DNA from: Cyathus striatus
Taxonomy: Eukaryota; Basidiomycota; Agaricomycetes; Agaricales; Nidulariaceae
Direction: 5' to 3'
Length of the DNA stretch: 64,000 nt
Assembly (NCBI GenBank): GCA_025738555.1
Contig: JAOVFP010000003.1
Coordinates: 5,456,001 to 5,520,000 of the forward strand
The notes beneath the pieces are model-generated. The model had not been told where the DNA came from. It searched no databases and saw nothing but the letters and a program-made list of their open reading frames with translations. Positions within the stretch are counted from its first letter, which is position 1. Every line of letters starts with the position of its first letter. Below, piece after piece: positions 57,890 through 64,000 of the stretch. Position numbers and translations under genes: made by a program.

Positions 57890-58400
57890 ACATGTTGGAA
57901 AATGTTGGGAAAAGCATGACATGCTGGAAAATGTTGGAAAAAGCTGGAAAAAGTGTGACATATGTGACATGCTGGAAAATGTTGGAAAAGTATGATATGC
58001 TGGGAAACTAAGCTGTACATAGACTCTATTGTCACACATGTGTGAAAGTGTGACATGTTGGAAAATGTTGGAAAAAGCGTGACATATGTGACAAGCGTGG
58101 GAAAAATGTGACATGTTTGGAAAACTGTCACATATCATAACCATCACACTTGCCACACTTTTCCAACATGTCACACTTTTCCCACACTTGTCACACATAT
58201 CACGCTTTTTCCAACATTTTCCAATATGTCACACTTTCACACATGTGTGACAATAGAGTCTATGTACAGCTTAGTTTCCCAGCATATCATACTTTTCCAA
58301 CATTTTCCAGCATGTCACACATGTCACACTTTTTCCAGCTTTTTCCAACTTTTTCCAGCATGTCATGCTTTTCTCAACTTTTTCCAACATGTCACATGAC
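57890..58400. repeat. Large imperfect palindrome of TGACATG/GGAAAATGTTGG repeats
   Basis: The two ~250 bp arms mirror each other around 58135-58140. For example AAACTAAGCTGTACATAGAC at 58005 faces GTCTATGTACAGCTTAGTTT at 58257, and ACACATGTGTGAAAG faces CTTTCACACATGTGT. Open frames on each arm translate to the same artefactual peptide. Confidence 0.88.
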
Positions 58401-58630
58401 AAGATGTGTGACATGTGTGAGGACTGTGGGAAACTATAGTCTAGGTAAGTGTGACAACTGTGTACACTTGTCCTAGTGTGTCATTCAGGAAGTCCACTTT
58501 TTCAACATATCACATATGTCACACATTGTGACATGTGTAATGACTGTGGGAAACTATAGTGATCAGGTGGAATCTATATGGAGTCTATTTTACACCAATA
58601 ACTCATACAAATTTAATTGATAGTCAGATG

Positions 58631-58916
58631 TGTCAGAAGTAACAAGAATAAGAGGGGGTAGATGGAGAGAATAAAGAATAATAGTGGAGCAAAGACTCAG
58701 ACACAGACACTAACACAGACACAAATGAGGAGGAAACTTATTAACTACTATCAAGATACAGAGTGTTTATATACTAAGGGTGTCTACCAAAGTCCAACCA
58801 AGGTCCTGTAACTAAGGTAACTGACAGCTGTCAATTTGTCAATCACAGAACTGTCAAGTATGACAGGTGACAAGTGACAGCTGTCAAAGAAGCTGTGCAA
58901 CCCTGAATATCTAACA
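58631..58916 (-). repeat. Family 1 unit, copy 15 (centre of element 2)
   Basis: 286 bp, the shortest intact copy, perfect duplication AGATG. Confidence 0.93.
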
Positions 58917-60270
58917 AGATGATAGTCAGGTGAAATTGTATCAATCAACTCTCAGATTAGTATCTGATACCAGATTGAATAAGAGTAAGCTAATAGTAAG
59001 GTGAGAGTAAGGTGAGACTAGCAATATTCTAATTTTGTATGTAATTATAATCTGACTATCAACTGACTCTTACCTGACTCTCAAAACTCTCACCTGACTC
59101 TCACCTGACTCTCACCTGACTCTCAACTAAGTCTCATCTTACTATCAATCTACTCTCTGATAGTCAGTTGAAACATGTGGCTAAGTGTATCAATCTCTAA
59201 TGAAGTGACAAAGTAAAAACTATAATGGATATGAGAGATAATGAGGTTATTATGATAAAAATGAATATTTTGGAAATATTTGAGAACTGAACAGAAAAGG
59301 ACATATACTGAAAGAACTACATATGGATAACAAATCTGAAAGAATGGTGAGTATATGTGATTCCACATCACATCAATCTCACATGTCTCAGTTATTAAAT
59401 GATCATGATTCTTGCATTAACCATTGGTTATTCCTTTATCTTCAATACACATTATTGAGTCATATATTCTTACTCTATATAATTACATGATACTTCTACA
59501 CTGTTATTTTTTTCACATCTCTGATTTATGTTACATAGTTCTTTAGTATTAGTATCCATTCATACATATGAAACTCCCTCCTGTACTTCTCTTCACTTTC
59601 TTGCTCAGTGGCCATTACTTGCTTTTCTATTCTTTAGTTTAGTGTTAACTACATCATCACCTTCTTTTCTTATTGTTCTCTTTTCTAAAGGACTACTTTG
59701 TCTTTTCTCCTTTCTTGCCTAAAAAAAACTTACTATCATTTTTCTATAGTCATGTGCAGTATTGTCATACAGAGTCTGAATTACACTACTAAGTAATGAG
59801 CTATGAGTTAAATGTGGCATCTTTGAGTGCTCTGATTCCTTGGATATGAAAGGTACAGAAAAACTTTCATTATAGGCCTGTTGAAACTCCATCAACATGT
59901 CACAATCATGATACACATGCAAGCATGATGTGCTTGAAATGTACTATATATCTCAAAGATGTGAAATAAGTAACACTTATAATGTGTGAATAGCATGATG
60001 AAAACCTCAAAGACATAATGAATGTAATGCATATGCAAATCATGAGATACAGATGTGACTCATGTGATGAAAGTGACAAAGTGATGTGTGACGTGCATAC
60101 AAAGTATGACAAATGCACTGTAACGAGTATGAAAAGCATGACAAATAGATGTGAAATGTGTAACATGTATAAAAGCATAACACTCATAAAGAATGTGACA
60201 AATGTGATGCGTGACGCGCATGCAAAGCATGACAAATGTGCTAAAGGATGACAAACGCGCTAAAGCATGA

Positions 60271-61990
60271 CAAATGGAGTGGTGTCAGCTAAAATTTTCA
60301 AAAAATGCTAGGGTTAATTGATTGCCTCAATCAATTAAACCTGGCATTTTTTGAGTACCTATTATTGTATGGATAATGATCATAAACAATCATTGATTGT
60401 TTCTAATTGAATACTAGTACTATATGAATAGTTTAGGTGATCATAAACAATCATTAATTTATTCTAATTGAATATTACACTTGTATAGATGTAGTAGATG
60501 ATCATAAACAAACAATCATTGATTAGTACTAATTGGATATTGCTATTGTATCAATGTGTCATGATTTTCTGTACATCACATATGTTACATATTTCCCACA
60601 CCCTACATATTTCCCAATCACATATTTTCTGTGTGTCATGTTTGTCATGTTCTTAATGCACGTCACATTTGTCACATACTTCCTGCACATCATATTTATC
60701 ACACATATTCCCACTAGGGCTGGTCATGGATAGATCCAGATGAATCTGGATAATATCTGTCAGATAAAATCAAATTCAGATAGAGATTGGATGGTATCTG
60801 CAGATCTTGGCTCTCATCTGTACTAACTTACCTTAGCATAGAGGTACAACTTAATTGTAATTTATCTATTGTAGTTCTTTACTGATTTCTATGATTTTTA
60901 GGTCATTGAAGTTGTAGAATAGCAGGGTTCATAGTTACATATCATAAGTACAAAAAATATGATACAAAAATTCAAAAGAGCTAAAGTTGCAGTATAAGTC
61001 TTGAATTGTACTTAGCCTATTTGCAATTGAATTGAATTACATAAAAATATATGCAGCATTCATTAAAGTGATAGCCCCAATCACAATGTGTGACTGGTCC
61101 CTTTCATGTCATGAATTCTATGAAATTCTGAAAATGACACTTATTTAAACATAGAGATGCAATGACTGGTTTATTTCTTAGAAAAAGTATGTAAAATAAA
61201 AGAATACATTTATTATTATATATATATGATTTTAAAGTGGGGTATAAGTAGATAATAGTCAGTGTGTAAGGGAATAGGGGTATGCATTGAGCAGATATCT
61301 ATATCTGATCTGATGGTACTGAAAAAAGATAATATCTGCAGATATTCAGATTCTGGCTATCTGTGACCAGCCCTAATTCCCACACTGCCCATTTGTTATG
61401 ATATTCCTACATGTCATGTATTTCCCATGCTTCAAACATATCCTACACATTACATATTTTCTGCACTTGAAATATTTCCCACACATAATGTTTGTCATGC
61501 TTTGAACACATATTACAATTGTCACATGTTCAAGGTGCATCACATTTGTCATGCTTGAAACACATATCATGTCTGTTACATCCTTAATGCACATCACATT
61601 TGTACATTGTTGAGGTGCATTACATCTGTCACATCTGTCACATATTTGATGTGCATCACATATGTTATGCTTTAAACACATGTTATGTATGTCACATCTT
61701 GATATGTATCATATTTGCCAAGTTTCAAATGAGTCTTACATATGTCATAATTTAAATGCATGCATATCTATCATGGTTTTGATGATTACATTCTTCATAT
61801 GCATCATGTTTGTAATGCTTTGAACATGCATGGAACATGTCATGTCTTTCAGATGTTTCACATTTGTCACACATTGTACTCATATTACATCTGTCTATGC
61901 ATATCATATGTGTCATGTGTTTGAAGCACATCACACTTTCCATGTGTGTCATGATTGTAACACATTGATGAGGTTTGAACAAGTCCATTA
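60271..61990. mobile_element. Partial third copy of the long-inverted-arm family
   Basis: Starts with the same GGAGTGGTGTCAGCTAAAATTTT and stem-loop as element 2, then three AT-rich units (60366-60540) and a TCACA-type array (60545-61990) split by the hAT-like insertion. No inverted arm is visible to the right. Confidence 0.55.
60715..61375. mobile_element. hAT-like MITE, 661 bp
   Basis: Terminal inverted repeats TAGGGCTGGTCA(T/C)(G/A)GATAG flanked by the perfect 8 bp duplication ATTCCCAC (60707-60714, 61376-61383). 8 bp duplications and a TAGGG.TGG terminus are typical of hAT elements. Subterminal repeats of ATCTG(C)AGAT type are seen near both ends. There is no ORF, so it is non-autonomous. 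Confidence 0.9.
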
Positions 61991-62308
61991 TGAAAATATT
62001 CTAATATAGTTCATAACCAAGGAATCAGCACTAAGTGATGCCACATTTCATAAACAGTCCATTGTATAGTAATGTAATTCAGTCTCTCAACTTGAAAAGT
62101 CAGTGATTGACCTGTTAACTGTCAATCAATGACTCATACCCTGTTGAAACATGGGGTCTGACCCTATCAATAACAATGCTGCACATGACTATAGAGAAAT
62201 GATAGTAAGTATTAAGCAAGAGAGAAGAGACAAAGACATCCTTCAGGAACATGACAAGAAGAATAGAAGGTAATAATGTAATTGATACTAAAATATAGAA
62301 TAGAAAAG
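61991..62308. other. Unassigned AT-rich stretch
   Basis: No coding frame or family match is visible. Confidence 0.4.
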
Positions 62309-62385
62309 CTGTCAGAAGTAACAAGAATAGAGAGGGGTAGTTGAGAGAATAGAAGGTGATAAAGGAGCAAAGACTCAGACACTAA
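62309..62385 (-). repeat. Family 1 unit, truncated
   Basis: First 77 bp of a minus copy (TGTCAGAAGTAAC to ACTCAGACACTAA), cut where a plus copy begins. Confidence 0.85.
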
Positions 62386-62712
62386 TGTTAGATATTCAGG
62401 GTTGCACAGCTTCTTTGACAGCTGTCACTTGTCACCTGTCATACTTGACAGTTCTGTGATTGACAGATATGTGATTGACAGATTGACAGCTGTCAGTTAC
62501 CTTAGTTACATGGACCTTGGTTGGGACTTTGGTAGACAGCCTCAGTATATATATACACTCTGTAACTTGGTAGTAGTCAACAAATTTCCTCCCCATCTTG
62601 TGTCTGTGTTAGTATTTGTGTCTGAGTTATTTGCTCTCTTATCACCCTCTTTGCTCTTTATTATCCTCTATTCTCTCTCCATCCACCCCCTCTATTCTTG
62701 TTACTTCTGACA
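62386..62712 (+). repeat. Family 1 unit, complete but without matching flanks
   Basis: 327 bp, TGTTAGATATTC to TTCTGACA. The flanks ACTAA and CAGTA differ, so an insertion into the minus copy was followed by a deletion or rearrangement. Confidence 0.9.
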
Positions 62713-62742
62713 CAGTACACAATAAGGGGAGAGGGTGTCAAA

Positions 62743-63050
62743 GGGGGGGGGGGGCGACAACAGGCTACATGGATAGCAGTGAGATCGCGATGCAGTGTGA
62801 AATGGCGACACCGTCATGTCATCTCTTCTCGCTGTCATCTCTCCTCACTGTCCTCTCCCCTCCCTATCCTCTCCCTGCTCTCTCTTCCTCTCCCATCCTC
62901 TCCCGTTGCTCTCCCCTCCTATTGCTCTCCCTTTCTCTCGCTGTCCCCTCCCCTCGCTGTCCCCTCCCCACGCTATCCCTTCCCCTTGCTATTCCCTCCT
63001 CTCCACTCACTATTCCCTTCTCTTCCTTCGCTCTCCCCTCTCCTCCCTGA
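62743..63050. repeat. G12 run and polypyrimidine tract
   Basis: A G12 homopolymer at 62743-62754 and, from about 62817, over 200 bp of CTCTCC/CCCTCC-rich sequence. The strand asymmetry could allow triplex formation. Not coding. Confidence 0.85.
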
Positions 63051-63129
63051 GGAGGCGGAGGAGGGGGGGATGATGCTCTTCCTTGTCACTTGCAAGACAA
63101 GGAGGGCAGGGGAAGAGGGGGAGGAGGGG

Positions 63130-63825
63130 GAATGGCACCTCATCATTTGTGAGACGAGGTGCAGTGGGGAGGGGAGAGGGAAGGCACCTTGCCACTTACT
63201 TGCGAGATGAGGTGTGGGGCGGAGGTGAAGAGATGCACCTCATCATTTGCAGATGAGGTGCAGGGGGAAAGTGGAATGGCACCTTGTCGTTTGCGAGATG
63301 AGGTGCAGGGGAGGGGAGGAGGAACAGCACCTTGTCATTTGTGAAACGAGGTGCAGGGCGGAGGTAGAGAGACACCTTGTCACTTGCCAGACGAGGTGGA
63401 GGGGGAAGGTGGAATGGCACCTCATCGTTTGCCTGACGAGGTGCAGGGGAGGAGAGGAGGAACGGCACCTCGTCGTTTGCCTGATAAGGTGCAGAGGAGG
63501 AGAGGAGACACACCTTGTCATTTGCCTGACGAGGTGCAGGGGAGGAGAGGAGACACACCTTGTTGCATGCCAGATGAGGTGCAGGGCGGAGAAGAGGGAA
63601 GCACCTTGTCACTTGCCAGATGAGGTGCAGGGGGCAGGCGCGGAATGGCACCTCATTGTTTGCAAGACGAGGTGCGGGGGTGGGGAGGAGACATAACACC
63701 TCATCACTTGTGAGATGAGGTGGAGAGGCAAGGCATGGAACAGCACCTCATCACTTACCAGACAAGGTGTGAGAGCGGGGAGGAGATGTAACACCTTGTC
63801 ACTTGCAAGATGAGGTGGAGGGGGA
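63130..63825. repeat. Tandem array of hairpin-forming ~46 bp units
   Basis: About 15 units. Each has an inverted pair such as GCACCTCGTC-GTTTGCCT-GACGAGGTGC, followed by AGGGG(A/G)-rich spacer. C/T and G/A variants of the stem (CCTTGTC, CCTCATC; GATGAGG, GACGAGG, GACAAGG) are common but mostly keep pairing through G-U. Both strands are open only because the unit lacks stops. Confidence 0.9.
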
Positions 63826-64000
63826 AGGCATGGGGGACGGCACATGGGAGAGGACATTGGCAAAGGCAGCATTGTGCAGTGGTACACATTGGTGTACAAT
63901 TGGCACATGCAGTGTGGAGAAGGAGGCAGGGGGGATATGTGACAAAAGGCAAGCTGTTAGTAAGAGAAAAGTAATTAGACATAGAGAAATAATGAATATA
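63826..64000. other. Right flank of the hairpin array
   Basis: Purine-rich sequence grading into AT-rich DNA. Nothing recognised. Confidence 0.4.

Larger units (their letters stand above)
56109..60270. mobile_element. Long-inverted-arm non-coding element 2
   Basis: Same architecture as element 1: a left AT-rich array around CATAAACAATCATTGAT (56205-56600), a TCACA-type array (56605-57290), a non-coding centre and an inverted TGTGA-type arm (about 59925-60270). The centre shares TGATCATGATTCTTGCAT...CTTCAATACACATTATT (59401-59460) with element 1 (37891-37945), so the two are one family. It also holds ACTCTCA-type tandem runs, a 0.5 kb palindrome and family 1 copy 15. The right arm lacks the AT-rich array. 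Confidence 0.6.

Noticed and set aside
57871..58476. Two overlapping ORFs of about 105-108 codons on opposite strands
   Set aside because: They are the same peptide read from the two arms of the palindrome.
63196..63699. 167-codon minus and 149-codon plus ORFs in the hairpin array
   Set aside because: Both strands are open because the 46 bp unit lacks stops. The peptides are tandem repeats with no domain.
63130..63825. CRISPR-like array
   Set aside because: The units are contiguous without unique spacers, the repeats vary, and the DNA is fungal nuclear.

Overview
The window looks like nuclear DNA of a filamentous basidiomycete, most likely an Agaricomycete. The evidence is many 45-65 bp GT-AG introns, basidiomycete-style housekeeping proteins, chromodomain Ty3/gypsy elements and a remnant of a KDZ-type transposon. 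It divides sharply near 15.8 kb. The left quarter is a normal gene block. The right three quarters are a nest of decayed transposable elements with no host gene that I can support.

Gene block (1-15,250). The start of a divergent gene (minus, 1-64; Q/G/Y-rich N-terminus) is followed by a class II myosin heavy chain (524-7654, 16 exons), the replication protein A middle subunit RPA2 (minus, 7876-8982), the beta subunit of the mitochondrial processing peptidase (9167-10730, head-to-head with RPA2), the casein kinase 2 regulatory subunit (11743-12905), the DPH3/KTI11 CSL zinc protein (minus, 13187-13573) and an unrecognised 385-codon gene (14031-15244). Four of these six complete genes each need exactly one single-base indel to keep the conserved reading frame, although all their splice sites are intact. 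That points to base-level assembly error or to a damaged allele.

Transposon block (15,808-64,000). Element B is a plus-strand Ty3/gypsy chromovirus (15,808-35,843; 211 bp LTRs; TSD CATTG). Its 5' LTR is split by a complete minus-strand chromovirus, element A (15,958-23,164; 389 bp LTRs; TSD AGAAT). Downstream of integrase, element B carries an extra long ORF that I do not recognise. Two related minus-strand gypsy elements follow: C (about 40.0-44.4 kb, gag and protease only) and D (46.6-54.5 kb, with a clear chromodomain). Between and around them are two copies of a non-coding element with long inverted arms made of tandem arrays (36.1-39.8 kb and 56.1-60.3 kb) plus a third partial copy, a KDZ-type fragment (54.7-56.1 kb), a 661 bp hAT-like MITE (60,715-61,375; 8 bp TSD) and a 237 bp insertion carrying a tRNA-like sequence.

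The dominant repeat is a 286-356 bp LTR-like unit, called family 1 here (TGTTAGATATTC...TTCTGACA). Fifteen copies have their own 5 bp target duplications and several more are truncated, and none has an internal domain. A second family of about 285-343 bp, family 2, behaves the same way. In-frame stops in the old elements are nearly all TGA or TAG/TAA at sites explained by C-to-T change (CGA to TGA, CAG to TAG), and CpG is scarce, which suggests RIP-like mutation or methylcytosine deamination. The window ends in a G-rich tandem array (about 63.1-63.85 kb) in which each ~46 bp unit can form a hairpin.
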